64,000 nucleotides of DNA from Paenibacillus alvei DSM 29 (GCF_000293805.1 NZ_AMBZ01000008.1:304969-368968), one strand, 5' to 3'. Counted from the stretch's first letter, positions 46,722-57,803 are shown. The notes: generated by a model not told the origin, from the sequence alone. Translations and numbers: made by a program.

Positions 46722-46761
46722 TTCACGTCACCCCACCAAAACTATGTAAGACAGCACGCTG

Positions 46762-47076
46762 TTACAATTGCATGCGCATAACATCCTGATATGCTTCAAC
46801 GACCTTATTGCGCACTTGAGTAGTCAGCTGCATGCCGAGTAGCGCACGCTCCGAGGCGATCATGAGTTGATCGACATCAACTTCACCCAGTATAAATTTG
46901 TCATTCATTGTCTGGACTTGCTGTTCTTGTCCTTCAAGCTGCTGGAGTGCATCTGCAAAGAAAGTACCGAAAGACTTTGTTACTTCTGCTGGTGAATTCT
47001 GCTTCAGTCCTGCAGTGGCCGTGGTAGACGTGGCCGGCTGAGCCATATGTATTGGGAGCATTGTATTTTGAATCAC
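46762..47076 (-). CDS. fliE: Flagellar MS ring-rod junction protein FliE
   Basis: It has 104 residues, mostly helical: FGTFFADALQQLEGQEQQVQ, NDKFILGEVDVDQLMIASE and ALLGMQLTTQVRNKVVEAYQ (family C-terminal motif). GTG at 47076 has GGAGG upstream. It lies between flgC and fliF. Confidence 0.95.
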   Translation of the reverse strand: MIQNTMLPIHMAQPATSTTATAGLKQNSPAEVTKSFGTFFADALQQLEGQEQQVQTMNDKFILGEVDVDQLMIASERALLGMQLTTQVRNKVVEAYQDVMRMQL

Positions 47077-47132
47077 CCTTATTCCTCCTTATCCGAATGA
47101 GTCGGCAGATTTTTGTCGAATAATAGCGAAGA

Positions 47133-47585
47133 TTACCCTTTGCCGATTTCGAGCGCCTTCATAACCATTGACTTGGAGGCATTGAGCGCTGTTACATTAG
47201 CCTCGTATGACCGCGTAGCCGAGATCATGTCGACCATCTCCTTCGCCATATCTACGTTAGGCATAGATACATAACCATTTTCATCGGCATCCGGATGAGT
47301 AGGGTTATAAGCGATCTTGAAAGCCGAGTTATCTGATTTAATTTGAGAAACCTTCACCCCGCGTGCTGTCGGTTCTCCCTTCATCGCAGCCTCAAAGGAT
47401 TGCTGGAAAGTTGGTTCTGTAGGAGACATTACCACTACCTTGCGACGATAGGGCGTGAACTTTCCGTTGACATACTGTGCACGCGTCGTTTCCGCATTCG
47501 CAATATTGGAGGAGATCACATCCATCCGCAATCTTTGAGCAGTTAATCCTGACGAGCTAATTTGAAAACTGTTGCTGATCTTCAT
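47133..47585 (-). CDS. flgC: Flagellar basal-body rod protein FlgC
   Basis: Proximal rod subunit of 150 residues. N-terminal rod motif: SGLTAQRLRMDVISSNIANA. C-terminal motif: VDMAKEMVDMISATRSYEAN, then VTALNASKSMVMKALEIGK. It lies eight bases after flgB. Confidence 0.96.
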   Translation of the reverse strand: MKISNSFQISSSGLTAQRLRMDVISSNIANAETTRAQYVNGKFTPYRRKVVVMSPTEPTFQQSFEAAMKGEPTARGVKVSQIKSDNSAFKIAYNPTHPDADENGYVSMPNVDMAKEMVDMISATRSYEANVTALNASKSMVMKALEIGKG

Positions 47586-47593
47586 ATTATCGG

Positions 47594-47998
47594 TTACCTC
47601 CTAACATCCATAGATGTTCGCATCATGTTGATATGATGGTTAAGCTGTTGGATAAATGTGTTATAACGCAACTGGTTCTCGGCCTGCATCGTCATTTCAC
47701 GGTCCATGTCGACGTTATTTCGATTATTCCCCATCACCGTAGCCTCGTCGCGAATCATCTGCATCGGCGGCGTCGATTGAGAAGGTCCAATATAGAAGTG
47801 TTTCTCATTCGTCCGGCGACCAATCAATGTACCGCCCTCCATCTGATCTCTCAGGAGTGATTCAAATTGCACTTCCGAGCGCTTAAAGTATGGCGTATCG
47901 ACATTCGCAATATTGTTTGAAATTGCGTTTTGTCTTGCTACGGAAGCTTGAATGGCACCCTCTAGCCGTGTCATGTGCACGCCATTCAATAAGTCCAC
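47594..47998 (-). CDS. flgB: Flagellar basal-body rod protein FlgB
   Basis: Proximal rod subunit of 134 residues and first gene of the fla/che operon. The rod motif is ARQNAISNNIANVDTPYFKR, and the C terminus has QAENQLRYNTFIQQLNHHIN. GTG at 47998 follows AAAGGAGGG. The promoter region is described separately. Confidence 0.96.
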   Translation of the reverse strand: MDLLNGVHMTRLEGAIQASVARQNAISNNIANVDTPYFKRSEVQFESLLRDQMEGGTLIGRRTNEKHFYIGPSQSTPPMQMIRDEATVMGNNRNNVDMDREMTMQAENQLRYNTFIQQLNHHINMMRTSMDVRR

Positions 47999-48037
47999 AA
48001 TAATCCCTCCTTTAGTTGTTTAAATTTTTGACTATAT

Positions 48038-48046
48038 AACTATACC
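48038..48046 (-). promoter_or_regulatory. Extended -10 promoter candidate for the fla/che operon
   Basis: TGGTATAGT on the minus strand (TGn followed by TATAGT) lies 40 bases before the flgB start. No good -35 is found 16-18 bases upstream, and I see no sigma-D box (TAAA...GCCGATAT). The region from 48060 to 48215 is AT-rich without an open frame. Confidence 0.45.
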
Positions 48047-48219
48047 ACTTCTTTCGACGTTTCTCCTTCTTTTTTCGACAAAATATTCGTTTTTGTGCAT
48101 AAGTCGAAGGACGCATGTGCAAAATTCGCCTTTATTCATTCAAATCGTTAAATTTATGACAGAAGAAGATAATTAACGCCATACCTATCATCTTAAACTT
48201 TGGGTTATAACACAATAAG

Positions 48220-48257
48220 AAAAAAGCCCTATCTTTCGTCCGAAAGTCAGGGCTTTT
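48220..48257 (-). terminator. Terminator after hslU
   Basis: AAAAAGCCCT-GACTTTCG-GAC-GAAAGAT-AGGGCTTTTTT on the minus strand; it has a long stem with flanking A and T runs, so it could act in both directions. It separates hslVU from the fla/che operon. Confidence 0.9.
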
Positions 48258-48328
48258 TCTGAATAGTTTGTCGAACATTTTGAGAGGTCTATTTTTCAGT
48301 AACATTTGTCACACTTTGTCGTAATCAT

Positions 48329-49729
48329 TTAGAGAATATATTGACTCAAGTCCCGGTTCTGAGAAATATCTGCAAGCTTTTCACGCACATACTCCGGTGT
48401 TATTTGGAATTGCTCCAATGTCAGCTCCGGAGCCTCGAAGGATAAGTCCTCAAGCAGCTTCTCCATAATGGTATGAAGCCTTCTTGCACCAATATTCTCC
48501 ATGTTTTGGTTAACCGTTGCTGCAATTCGGGCAATTTCTCGGATGGCTTCATCTGAAAACTGAATTTCAATGTTCTCGGTTTTCAGCAATTCGACATATT
48601 GCTTCGTCAGGGCATTTTTCGGCTCCGTCAATATGGAAACAAAGTCATCCAGAGATAGATTGTTCAATTCGACACGAATCGGGAATCGTCCCTGCAATTC
48701 AGGAATAAGATCAGACGGCTTAGCGATATGGAACGCACCTGCTGAAATAAACAGCACATAATCCGTCTTTACAGGCCCATACTTGGTCATGATAGTAGAG
48801 CCTTCTACAATCGGCAGAATGTCACGCTGTACCCCTTCTCTGGATACATCCGGGCCAGAGCCTCCCCGCCCGCTGGAAGCAATCTTGTCGATCTCATCAA
48901 TGAAGATGATGCCAGATTGCTCCGCACGTCGAATGGATTCCTGAATAACATCGTCCATATCAATCAATTTACCCGCTTCTTCTTGTGTTAAAACCTTACG
49001 CGCTTCTTTAACCGTCAACTTACGCTTTTTCATGCGCTTAGGCAGCAAATTGCCAAACATCTCCTGCATGTTCATCCCCATCTGTTCATTGCCTTGTCCA
49101 GACAGAAAATCAAGCATGCTTGGGGCATTTTCCTCTACATCAATTTCAATCATGTCATTTTCAAGCTGACCAGACAGCAATTCAAAGCGAACTTTGCGAC
49201 GTTTTTCTTGTATTCCTGGGTCTGGCTCCTTCTCAGGGGCAGATTGTTCTTGATTTTGCTGACCGAACAGCATCTCGAACGGATTGCGTCCGCTTTTATT
49301 CGATTGTGGTGCGGGAACGAGCAATTCGACAATGCGTTCATTAGCCATTTCTTCCGCTTTATCCTTCACCTTCTCCGTACGCTCCAGCTTTACCATTCGA
49401 ATCGAGGTTTCAACCAAATCTCGTACCATCGATTCGACATCACGGCCGACATAGCCTACTTCTGTGAATTTCGTCGCCTCCACCTTTACAAATGGTGCAT
49501 GAACAAGCTTAGCCAAGCGGCGGGCAATCTCCGTCTTCCCTACACCCGTAGGCCCGATCATTAAGATATTTTTTGGAACAATCTCATCCTGGATACTCTC
49601 GTCAAGCAGTCCGCGGCGATATCGGTTGCGCAGTGCAATCGCAACGGCACGCTTCGCGTTCTTCTGACCTACAATATACTTATCCAATTCAGTAACGATT
49701 TGTCGCGGTGTCCACGCTTGTTGATTCAT
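48329..49729 (-). CDS. hslU: HslUV protease ATPase subunit HslU (ClpY)
   Basis: AAA+ unfoldase that feeds HslV. It has 466 residues: Walker [18 protein letters not shown] near 59, the GYVGRD pore motif ([20 protein letters not shown]), the intermediate domain (about 110-240), Walker [13 protein letters not shown], sensor region [20 protein letters not shown] and a C-terminal tail DLSQYIL that docks into HslV. The start follows hslV by 33 bases. Confidence 0.97.
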   Translation of the reverse strand: MNQQAWTPRQIVTELDKYIVGQKNAKRAVAIALRNRYRRGLLDESIQDEIVPKNILMIGPTGVGKTEIARRLAKLVHAPFVKVEATKFTEVGYVGRDVESMVRDLVETSIRMVKLERTEKVKDKAEEMANERIVELLVPAPQSNKSGRNPFEMLFGQQNQEQSAPEKEPDPGIQEKRRKVRFELLSGQLENDMIEIDVEENAPSMLDFLSGQGNEQMGMNMQEMFGNLLPKRMKKRKLTVKEARKVLTQEEAGKLIDMDDVIQESIRRAEQSGIIFIDEIDKIASSGRGGSGPDVSREGVQRDILPIVEGSTIMTKYGPVKTDYVLFISAGAFHIAKPSDLIPELQGRFPIRVELNNLSLDDFVSILTEPKNALTKQYVELLKTENIEIQFSDEAIREIARIAATVNQNMENIGARRLHTIMEKLLEDLSFEAPELTLEQFQITPEYVREKLADISQNRDLSQYIL

Positions 49730-49762
49730 TACTATCCCTCCGCTCCGGCTGCCTTACGGCTA

Positions 49763-50305
49763 CTAAATTTGTTCAATCACAATATTATCATTCGTATATA
49801 CGCAAATCTCGCTTGCAATCTTGAGTGCAGCTTCTGCCATTTCTTTGGCTGTCATATTCGGAGAGTGACGCTTTAATGCACGTCCAGCAGCAAGGGCAAA
49901 TGATCCGCCAGACCCAATTGCAATGACATCATCATCGGGCTCAATGATTTCTCCCCCACCCGAAATAAGCAGCATGTGGGACGCATCCATGACAATCATT
50001 AATGCTTCTAATTTGCGAAGCACGCGATCCTGGCGCCAATCCTTTGCAAGTTCAACTGCTGCACGCTGCAAATTGCCGTGATGCTCCTCCAGCTTGCCCT
50101 CGAACTTCTCAAACAACGTAATAGCATCCGCCACAGATCCCGCAAATCCAGCAACCACCTGGCCGCGATACAAGCGTCGCACCTTGCGTGCATGCTGCTT
50201 CATTACCATATTGTTGCCAAAGGTCACCTGACCATCGCCAGCAATCGCAGCAGCACTATTATGTCTTACTGCACAAATCGTTGTTGCATGAAATGAATAT
50301 TCCAC
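49763..50305 (-). CDS. hslV: HslUV protease proteolytic subunit HslV (ClpQ)
   Basis: Proteasome-like peptidase. It has 180 residues; the sequence [20 protein letters not shown] places the catalytic N-terminal Thr (or Ser in Bacillus CodW) just after a short propeptide. Other conserved parts are [40 protein letters not shown] and [16 protein letters not shown]. It is followed by hslU. In B. subtilis xerC (codV) precedes and codY follows this pair; neither is here. Confidence 0.96.
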   Translation of the reverse strand: MEYSFHATTICAVRHNSAAAIAGDGQVTFGNNMVMKQHARKVRRLYRGQVVAGFAGSVADAITLFEKFEGKLEEHHGNLQRAAVELAKDWRQDRVLRKLEALMIVMDASHMLLISGGGEIIEPDDDVIAIGSGGSFALAAGRALKRHSPNMTAKEMAEAALKIASEICVYTNDNIVIEQI

Positions 50306-50386
50306 TCTCCTCAGCCTCCTGCCTCATGAAAGCGCAAAGGAACCAGACATGCACAAAACGGCCGCTGCTTCCTTACACTTCACCAA

Positions 50387-51711
50387 TTATTTGATGTGGA
50401 TGCCATTCTCTTCCTGAAATGCACGCAGCGTATCAAGCGCACGGTGTGCGATGGCTTCGTTCTTTTCTTTTTGTTGCGAATACGAGTCTCCAGCGGCGGG
50501 AACAAACCAAAGTTCGCATTCATTGGCTGGAAATGCTTAAAGTCTGCAGTTGTAATGTAGTTCGCCATACTTCCCAATGTCGTTTGGTGCGGCAATACAA
50601 GACAAGCTTTCCCTGCAGCATAACGTGCTGCATTTATGCCCGCAATTAATCCCGACGCAGCAGATTCTACATATCCTTCTACCCCTGTCATTTGACCAGC
50701 AAAGAACAAGGATGGACGGCTCTTAAATTGATAAGTCGGCTCAAGCAGCTTCGGCGAATTAATGAACGTATTGCGATGCATTACACCATAGCGTACAAAT
50801 TCGGCCTGTTCTAAGCCTGGAATCATGCGGAATACACGCTTCTGCTCTCCCCACTTCAAGTGAGTCTGGAAGCCAACCATATTGTACAGTGTGCCTGCTG
50901 CATTATCCTGACGGAGCTGAATAACGGCGAAAGGTGTTTTGCCCGTTTTCGGATCAATAAGTCCGACAGGTTTCATCGGTCCAAACAGTGCCGTCTGCTT
51001 GCCGCGGCTCATCATGACCTCAATCGGCATGCACCCTTCAAAATAAACTTCTTTCTCGAATGTTTTTAGTTCAGCCTTCTCCGCTGTAATGAGTGCTTCA
51101 TAGAATGCATTGAACTCTTCTTCATTCATTGGGCAATTCAGATACGCAGCTTCTCCTTTATCATAGCGGGAAGCCAAGTATACTTTATTCATGTCGATTG
51201 TATCTTTATCAATGATGGGCGCTGCCGCATCGTAGAAGTAGAAGTACTCCTCACCCATCAATTCTTTAATACGTGCGGATAAAGATTCGGATGTCAAAGG
51301 CCCAGTCGCAATAACAGTAATCCCATCTTCAGGGATATCACTTACTTCCTCGTTGCGAACCTCTACAAGCGGGTGCTCCTTTAACGTATTTGTGATTTCA
51401 TCCGAGAAGCCCTCACGGTCAACCGCAAGTGCACCACCGGCCGGCACGGCATGCTTATCTGCTGCACTCATAATAAGTGAGTTCATATAGCGCATTTCTT
51501 CCTTCAACACACCTACTGCGTTGCTTAAACCATTAGCCCGCAGCGAGTTGCTGCACACCAACTCTGCAAATCGTCCCGTGTGATGCGCAGGCGTCTGCTT
51601 GACAGGTCTCATTTCATATAGTGTGACAGGCACGCCTTGCTGCGCAATTTGCCATGCCGCCTCGCTTCCCGCCAATCCTGCTCCAATGACGGTTACTCTA
51701 GGCTGATTCAT
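50387..51711 (-). CDS. trmFO: tRNA (m5U54) methyltransferase TrmFO, C terminus frameshifted
   Basis: Folate- and FAD-dependent enzyme that makes ribothymidine at position 54 of tRNA. The FAD-binding start is [20 protein letters not shown]. Other blocks are [40 protein letters not shown] and [20 protein letters not shown]. As written the frame runs to 50380 with a false tail ([15 protein letters not shown]). The other frame gives [20 protein letters not shown] and ends at 50387. One extra A in the run at 50468-50472 joins them; the restored protein has 441 residues. Confidence 0.95.
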
Positions 51712-51906
51712 TTATTGATATCCCCCTCAATTGTATGCAAAAGCATTGATCGCGACCCTTAGAACAAGCAGCCGCGATGCAGAGCTAACTATTATTATCA
51801 TAACTCTGTCCGTCTCGTGTGAAGACAACGGCCAGAATAACTGCAGCGAAGCTCGGCATATTACACAGCATGGTCACATCCACTTTATGTGTATGCCAGC
51901 AGCTCC

Positions 51907-54000
51907 TTATTCATCCTCTGAATCTTCTTGCACTTGTTCTGTATGATCGCAACTTGTACAGAGCAGTTTCGTTCCTTGCTTGCTCCGCTTCTCAATCATC
52001 ATGCTGCCGCAAGAAGGACACGGCTTCACAGACGGACGATCCCACATCACATGATCGCATTCTGGATAACGGTCACATCCGTAGAAGACGCGCCCCTTCT
52101 TGCTGCGGCGCTCTACGAGCTTACCCTCGTGGCATTTCGGACAAGTAACTCCGGTATCCTTTACGATAGGTCTTGTATTGCGGCACTCCGGAAAGCCCGA
52201 GCAAGCAAGAAATTTCCCGAAGCGACCCATTTTATATACAAAATGACGTCCGCACTTCTCACAAATCTCGTCGGATACTTCATCCTCGATCTCGATTTCC
52301 TTCATTTCCTCTTCCGCAACAAGCAGGCGTTTCTCGAACGATTCATAGAAATCAGCAAGCACTTTCACCCAATCCTGCTGCCCTTCGCCAACATGATCCA
52401 GATCCTCTTCCATGTGGGCGGTAAATTCCACATCCAGTATTTCTGGGAAAAATTCTTCCATTAACTGAATGATGAGCTCGCCCAATTCCGTTGGAACGAA
52501 TTTCTTTTCTTCAATGGCTACATATCCACGCTTCTGGATTGTTTCCAGCGTAGGCGCGTATGTACTCGGACGTCCAATGCCAAGCTCTTCAAGTGTCTTA
52601 ACCAATCTAGCTTCTGTGTAACGTGGAGGCGGCTGTGTAAAGTGCTGCTTCGGTTCAATTTGCTCGGTCTTCATGCTGTCTCCAACTGCAAGCGGAGGAA
52701 GAAACTTGTCATCCTCAACCGTGCCATCATCGTTGCCCTCTACATAAACCTTCATAAAGCCAGGGAAGCGGATCTTGGATCCATTCGCACGGAACGTAGC
52801 TTCTCCAGTCTTAATATCTACCGTCATCGTATCCATGATGGCCGATGTCATCTGACTCGCTACGAATCGTTCCCATATGAGCTTGTATAAGCGGAGCTGG
52901 TCACGGCTTAAGTAAGATTTCATCTCATCAGGACTACGCATTATCGAAGTCGGTCGAATCGCTTCATGGGCGTCCTGTGCATTCGCAGATTTCTTCACAT
53001 ATTGCCGTGGCGTCTCAGGCAAAAACTCGTTGCCATATTGGTCTTTGATGTACTCGCCAGCCTCTTCCTGCGCAGTCTGAGAAATGCGCGTTGAATCAGT
53101 ACGCATATACGTAATGAGACCAACCGTTCCTTCTTTGCCAAGGTCAACCCCTTCATACAGCTGTTGGGCAACCGACATCGTCTTCGCCGCACGGAAATTC
53201 AGTTTGCGAGCAGCCTCCTGCTGCAATGAGCTGGTCGTAAACGGTGGCGAAGGGTGGCGGAGACGTTCTCTCTCCTTCACTTCATGGACGACAAATGAAC
53301 TGCCCTTAATTGCTTGAAGAACTTCATTAACCTCAGCTTCGTTCGAAAGCTCTCTCTTCTCCCCATTCATGCTGTAGAACTTAGCATCGAATGAAGATTT
53401 GCCTATGTTCAATCGTGCTGTAATTGTCCAATACTCTTCGGGTATGAACGCGCTGATCTCATTTTCCCGGTCGATGATCAGTTTGACTGATACAGACTGT
53501 ACACGTCCAGCGGACAGCCCTTTCTTCACCTTTTTCCACAAAAGCGGACTTATCTTATAACCGACCAAACGGTCAAGGATACGTCTCGCTTGCTGTGCAT
53601 GAACGAGGTCCATATTGATTTGACGCGGGGTTTTGAACGCATCCTTCACCGCTTGCTTCGTAATTTCATTAAATACGACTCGGCAAGCTTCAGACTGATC
53701 CAACTCGAGAGCGTGTGCTAGATGCCATGCAATCGCTTCTCCTTCACGATCGGGGTCAGCTGCGAGATACACTTTTTTGACTTTCTTCCGGGCATCCTTC
53801 AATTCTTTCAGGACACTGCCTTTACCACGAATCGTTATATACTTGGGTGCAAAATTGTCCTCAATCTCGACGCCGATTTGACTCTTCGGCAAATCGCGAA
53901 CATGCCCCATTGATGCTTTCACTATATATTTGCTACCTAAATACTTCCCAATTGTCTTGGCCTTCGCAGGTGACTCGACAATTACTAGTGAATCCGCCAC
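51907..54000 (-). CDS. topA: DNA topoisomerase I
   Basis: Type IA topoisomerase that relaxes negative supercoils. From GTG at 54000, eight bases after AGGAGG, it has 697 residues; an ATG at 54036 lies inside dprA and has no site. The TOPRIM domain has [20 protein letters not shown] and [19 protein letters not shown]. The active-site Tyr is in [12 protein letters not shown] (about 300). The C terminus has three four-cysteine zinc ribbons beginning [16 protein letters not shown] and CPSCGSMM, then an acidic tail. The 195-base gap to trmFO has no clear terminator. Confidence 0.97.
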   Translation of the reverse strand: MADSLVIVESPAKAKTIGKYLGSKYIVKASMGHVRDLPKSQIGVEIEDNFAPKYITIRGKGSVLKELKDARKKVKKVYLAADPDREGEAIAWHLAHALELDQSEACRVVFNEITKQAVKDAFKTPRQINMDLVHAQQARRILDRLVGYKISPLLWKKVKKGLSAGRVQSVSVKLIIDRENEISAFIPEEYWTITARLNIGKSSFDAKFYSMNGEKRELSNEAEVNEVLQAIKGSSFVVHEVKERERLRHPSPPFTTSSLQQEAARKLNFRAAKTMSVAQQLYEGVDLGKEGTVGLITYMRTDSTRISQTAQEEAGEYIKDQYGNEFLPETPRQYVKKSANAQDAHEAIRPTSIMRSPDEMKSYLSRDQLRLYKLIWERFVASQMTSAIMDTMTVDIKTGEATFRANGSKIRFPGFMKVYVEGNDDGTVEDDKFLPPLAVGDSMKTEQIEPKQHFTQPPPRYTEARLVKTLEELGIGRPSTYAPTLETIQKRGYVAIEEKKFVPTELGELIIQLMEEFFPEILDVEFTAHMEEDLDHVGEGQQDWVKVLADFYESFEKRLLVAEEEMKEIEIEDEVSDEICEKCGRHFVYKMGRFGKFLACSGFPECRNTRPIVKDTGVTCPKCHEGKLVERRSKKGRVFYGCDRYPECDHVMWDRPSVKPCPSCGSMMIEKRSKQGTKLLCTSCDHTEQVQEDSEDE

Positions 54001-54032
54001 AGGCGCATCCTCCTCTCCAGCATACTGCACTC

Positions 54033-55147
54033 TCATTCCGAGCTATATACGGCTCCAAGGCCTTCTCGGATTCGTTTTTTAATTGTAAGGATAACAAAAC
54101 TTCATGGAGTTGCGCAAATGTAGTACAACTGCGCTGCATTAAGTCATCTATTGTACTGTCCTGCTCACAGATGAGCTCGTAAATGCGCTTTTCTTCTTCT
54201 GTTAGGGATTGTTCCCCTATTGCGTCGACCGTTTCATTATTGTACGACGAGGGGATCGTTGTCAACCAACCTTTGAATTCTTCCACAATATCACTAGTCG
54301 AACGGATCATTTTAGCCGATCCTTCATACAGCAGCTTCAGTGTCCCTGCCGACTTCGGAGATGTAATCGGTCCAGGAACCGCGAATATCTCCCGATTGGA
54401 CTCCAATGCCATATCTGCCGTAATCAATGCGCCGCTGCGCAAATTAGCCTCCACAACGACCGTTCCCAAGGACAATCCTGCAATAATTCGATTGCGGCGA
54501 GGGAACATTCCCGGATGTGTCTTCATACCGAGAGGGTACTCGGTTATGACAATCCCATTGTCAGCAATTCGACCTGCCAATCCCCGATTCTCCGGCGGGT
54601 ACACTTGATCGAATGACGTTCCCATCACTGCGATTGTCTTGCCATATTTGAGAGCGCCTTCATGACTGGCCGCATCAATTCCTTTCGCTAATCCGCTAAC
54701 GACGTGAAGGCCCATTCGACTCAACTGCTCTCCCAGCGTTGCTGCTACCTTCTTGCCATATGATGTAGGTGTTCGCGTTCCGACGATACTGACGGAAGCT
54801 TCCCCTAGGCATGTCCAATCCCCTTTACCATATATGACCCAAGGATATTGAGCGGTTTCCCTCAATAATAAGGGGTACTGGGCGTCAATCGCCGTCCTCC
54901 ATTCAATACCGTGCCGCTCTATGATATCAAGTCTCTGTTCAAGATGCTCGGAACGAAACTGAGCTGCCAGCCTATCAGCTATATTCGGCTTCATACCAAA
55001 TTCTTGCCATTGAGAAGAAGGGCGATCCAGCCAATATTGCAGATCGTTGGGCCCTATTCTATCCATCAAGTCACGTATCGTGTGCCATCCAATTCCTTCC
55101 GCTTCATGAAGTGCAATTATGATTTGACTTATTGTCCATTGGCTCAT
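54033..55147 (-). CDS. dprA: DNA-processing protein DprA, C terminus frameshifted
   Basis: Loads RecA on incoming single-stranded DNA during transformation. The Rossmann core has [54 protein letters not shown] and [19 protein letters not shown]. The C-terminal winged helix starts [20 protein letters not shown]. As written the frame runs on to 53933, 68 bases past the topA start, with a Cys-rich false tail. Adding one A to the run at 54075-54080 gives [18 protein letters not shown] and a stop at 54033; the length becomes 371. ATG at 55147 ([15 protein letters not shown]) has AAGGGA nine bases upstream. Confidence 0.94.
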
Positions 55148-55166
55148 CGCATTCTTTCCCTTCATT

Positions 55167-55190
55167 AAAAAAGAAGCGCGATTCCGCTCC
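55167..55190 (-). terminator. Weak terminator just upstream of dprA
   Basis: GGAGCG-GAATCG-CGCTTC followed by six T on the minus strand, only about 20 bases before the dprA start. With the strong terminator at 55265 it forms a double stop after sucD. A dprA promoter is not obvious between them. Confidence 0.5.
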
Positions 55191-55264
55191 CCTTATTTTG
55201 CTTGAGATAGTAACAGATTGCAAGTGTCAACCCATTCATTTTGAAATTCATAGAACTTTAATTT

Positions 55265-55319
55265 GCAAAACAAAATAAAAAAGCAACCTTTATACACGTT
55301 TCCGTGTCGTAAAGGTTGC
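55265..55319 (-). terminator. Strong terminator after sucCD
   Basis: GCAACCTTTACGACACG pairs with CGTGTATAAAGGTTGC around a GAAA loop and is followed by TTTTTTATTTTG on the minus strand. One of the best intrinsic terminators in the window. Confidence 0.93.
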
Positions 55320-55336
55320 CTACCTTTGTAAATAGA

Positions 55337-56278
55337 TTAGGAGTTGACTACATGAGTCTTGCAGGATTCAAGCAGTCCCCGTTCTTCTAGTACAGCAACA
55401 AGTGTACTGCCCATTTCTGAAGGTGTCGGAGCTACCTTAATACCACATGCCTCCAGCGTTGCAATTTTCTCGGCGGCAGTTCCTTTGCCTCCTGAAATAA
55501 TGGCTCCTGCATGGCCCATACGCTTGCCTGCGGGCGCTGTTGCCCCACCAATGAATCCGACAACTGGCTTCTTCATATTATCACGGATCCATTCTGCTGC
55601 TTCTTCCTCAGCAGTCCCGCCGATTTCACCAATCATAATAACAGCATGTGTGTCCGGGTCTTCATTGAACAAGTTCAGGATGTCGATGAATTCGGAGCCT
55701 TTTACCGGGTCTCCTCCAATACCAACAGCTGTTGATTGACCGATACCTCGTGTCGTTAATTGATGTACCGCCTCATAAGTGAGCGTTCCGCTTCGAGAAA
55801 CGACACCTACATGACCCGGAGCGTGAATATATCCTGGCATAATCCCGATCTTGCATTGTCCAGGTGTGATGACACCAGGGCAGTTCGGACCGATAAGACG
55901 TGTGCGCTTGCCCTCCATGTATCGCTTAACCTTAACCATATCCAATACAGGGATGCCTTCCGTGATGCAAATTACAAGATCGAGATCCGCGTCTACTGCT
56001 TCCATGATTGCATCTGCTGCAAATGCTGGCGGTACGTAGATAACACTTGCTGTTGCGTTAGTTGCTGCCTTGGCTTCTACTACCGTGTTGTAAACAGGAA
56101 GTGTGACCACTTCTCCGTTATCAAGCGTAATATCAACCTTAGTTCCACCTTTGCCAGGGACAGCGCCAGCCACCATCTGGGAGCCATACTCCAGTCCGCC
56201 CTTCGTGTGGAACATGCCTGTAGCACCCGTCATATTTTGCGTAATAATCTTGGTATGCTTATCAATTAAGATACTCAT
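55337..56278 (-). CDS. sucD: Succinyl-CoA synthetase subunit alpha
   Basis: TCA-cycle enzyme that converts succinyl-CoA to succinate with substrate-level phosphorylation. It has 313 residues: CoA-binding Rossmann domain ([40 protein letters not shown]), [39 protein letters not shown] and the phosphohistidine motif [18 protein letters not shown]. It starts 25 bases after sucC and is followed by a strong terminator. Confidence 0.97.
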   Translation of the reverse strand: MSILIDKHTKIITQNMTGATGMFHTKGGLEYGSQMVAGAVPGKGGTKVDITLDNGEVVTLPVYNTVVEAKAATNATASVIYVPPAFAADAIMEAVDADLDLVICITEGIPVLDMVKVKRYMEGKRTRLIGPNCPGVITPGQCKIGIMPGYIHAPGHVGVVSRSGTLTYEAVHQLTTRGIGQSTAVGIGGDPVKGSEFIDILNLFNEDPDTHAVIMIGEIGGTAEEEAAEWIRDNMKKPVVGFIGGATAPAGKRMGHAGAIISGGKGTAAEKIATLEACGIKVAPTPSEMGSTLVAVLEERGLLESCKTHVVNS

Positions 56279-56303
56279 TGACTCTCATCCTCTCGTCCGT
56301 GAA

Positions 56304-57464
56304 TTATTGAACCAATGCGACAATTTTCTGCGCACCGTCTGCCATTGAATCGGCTGCAACAATGTTCAATCCAGATTCATTCAGAATGCGCTTGCCGATC
56401 TCCACGTTCGTACCTTCCAGACGGACGACGAGCGGCCGATCAAGACCAATTTGCTTCGCTGCTTCCACAACACCGTCAGCAATGACATCACAACGCATAA
56501 TACCGCCGAAAATATTAACGAAAATTCCTTTTACATTTTCATCCGACAAAATAATCTTGAATGCTTCCGTTACTTTCTCCGTAGTAGCGCCGCCACCTAC
56601 ATCAAGGAAGTTAGCTGGTTCGCCGCCGTAATATTTAATAATATCCATCGTGGACATCGCAAGACCGGCACCGTTAACCATACAGCCGATATTGCCGTCG
56701 AGGGCGATATAGCTCAAATCGAATTTGGAAGCTTCAATTTCCTTCTCATCCTCTTCATCCAAATCGCGCAGCGCTTGAATGTCCTTATGGCGATACAGCG
56801 CATTGGAATCGAAGTTCAGCTTCGCATCCAATGCCATGACCTCTCCGTCACCAGTTACAACGAGCGGGTTGATCTCTGCAATCGAGCAATCCTTATCTAC
56901 AAATGCTTGGTACAGGGCAATCATAAATTTAACAGCCTTGTTGACCAGTTCGGCCGGAATATTGATTGCATACGCGAGCTTGCGCGCTTGGAAGACTTGC
57001 AGACCAACCGCTGGATCGATGACTTCCTTCACGATCTTCTCCGGTGTTGCTGCAGCAACCTCTTCAATTTCCGTACCGCCTTCTTCAGACGCCATCATAA
57101 CGACGCGACCTGTTCCACGATCAACGACTACACCAACATAATACTCTTTCTTAATGTCACAGCCCTGTTCGATCAACAGACGCTTTACTTCCTTGCCTTC
57201 CGGACCTGTTTGATGCGTCACGAGCACTTTGCCAAGCAATTCCGTCGCATATGTACGCACGTCATCCAAGCTCTTCGCTACCTTCACTCCGCCTGCCTTA
57301 CCGCGGCCACCTGCATGAATTTGCGCCTTGACGACGACGATTGGAGTGCCCAATTCCTCAGCTGCCTGTACGGCTTCGTCTACCGTGAACGCAACCTTCC
57401 CTTCTGGAACAGCAACGCCATATTGCTTCAATACACTCTTGCCTTGATACTCATGAATATTCAT
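56304..57464 (-). CDS. sucC: Succinyl-CoA synthetase subunit beta
   Basis: ATP-grasp subunit. From ATG at 57464 ([20 protein letters not shown]), preceded by AGGGGG, it has 386 residues, the normal length; the open frame extends to 57653 but that part is leader. ATP-grasp blocks are [40 protein letters not shown] and the nucleotide-binding [20 protein letters not shown]. The C-terminal ligase domain has [19 protein letters not shown]. The leader of about 190 bases is GC-rich and unassigned. Confidence 0.97.
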   Translation of the reverse strand: MNIHEYQGKSVLKQYGVAVPEGKVAFTVDEAVQAAEELGTPIVVVKAQIHAGGRGKAGGVKVAKSLDDVRTYATELLGKVLVTHQTGPEGKEVKRLLIEQGCDIKKEYYVGVVVDRGTGRVVMMASEEGGTEIEEVAAATPEKIVKEVIDPAVGLQVFQARKLAYAINIPAELVNKAVKFMIALYQAFVDKDCSIAEINPLVVTGDGEVMALDAKLNFDSNALYRHKDIQALRDLDEEDEKEIEASKFDLSYIALDGNIGCMVNGAGLAMSTMDIIKYYGGEPANFLDVGGGATTEKVTEAFKIILSDENVKGIFVNIFGGIMRCDVIADGVVEAAKQIGLDRPLVVRLEGTNVEIGKRILNESGLNIVAADSMADGAQKIVALVQ

Positions 57465-57653
57465 CGTGCATCCCCCTATCCGATCGTTAGCCTCATGGGC
57501 TGTTTCCGACTTGAAGCCGAGGTTGTAGGACAACAGCATGCCTTGCCCGCTCCTGCAACTACACCTCGCGGCGCGTCCGTGAACTTGGGGAACCGCTTCC
57601 GCCGCTTCGCCACCGTTAATCACAATAACGGAAAATATATACAATCCGAACAC

Positions 57654-57662
57654 ATTGTATCA
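57654..57662 (-). promoter_or_regulatory. Extended -10 promoter candidate for sucCD
   Basis: TGATACAAT on the minus strand. The -35 region is poor and overlaps the cre-like box at 57668-57681, an arrangement compatible with repression by a carbon catabolite regulator. TTGACG at 57696-57691 is too far upstream for this -10 box. Confidence 0.45.
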
Positions 57663-57667
57663 TGAAT

Positions 57668-57681
57668 TTAAAACGCTTTCC
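57668..57681 (-). promoter_or_regulatory. cre-like box (CcpA) upstream of sucC
   Basis: GGAAAGCGTTTTAA on the minus strand matches 10 of the 12 fixed positions of the consensus TGWAANCGNTNWCA. It covers the -35 region of the sucC promoter candidate. CcpA control of TCA-cycle genes is known in Bacillota; for this operon it is inferred. Confidence 0.5.
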
Positions 57682-57774
57682 TCTCATTTTCGTCAAGAAA
57701 GTACATTTTTTTGATATTGATATCATCTCATTTTGAGATTAATAGGGAATCTCGACATTTCCTAAAGGGAAAAA

Positions 57775-57803
57775 TTGACGTTGTAATTGGGCAGAGCTAT
57801 AAT
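57775..57803 (+). promoter_or_regulatory. Sigma-A promoter of comM
   Basis: TTGACG (57775-57780), a 17-base spacer and a perfect TATAAT (57798-57803). It is divergent from sucC and leaves a leader of about 180 bases before comM. I see no open frame or known riboswitch in that leader. Confidence 0.85.

Noticed and set aside
48060..48100. CodY-like box (ATTTTGTCGAAAA) upstream of flgB
   Set aside because: It needs an inserted base to fit the consensus AATTTTCWGAAAATT, and no codY is in the locus.
48000..48330. Sigma-D promoter for the fla/che operon
   Set aside because: No TAAA-N15-GCCGATAT-like pair found; only an extended -10 candidate for sigma-A.
56451..57665. 404-codon open frame on the plus strand opposite sucC
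   Set aside because: Antisense shadow of sucC; no ribosome site, no domain features, composition typical of a complement strand.
57712..57725. Fur-like palindrome TGATATTGATATCA between sucC and comM
   Set aside because: Arms are six bases with two central bases, not the 7-1-7 form; neither neighbouring gene is an iron gene.
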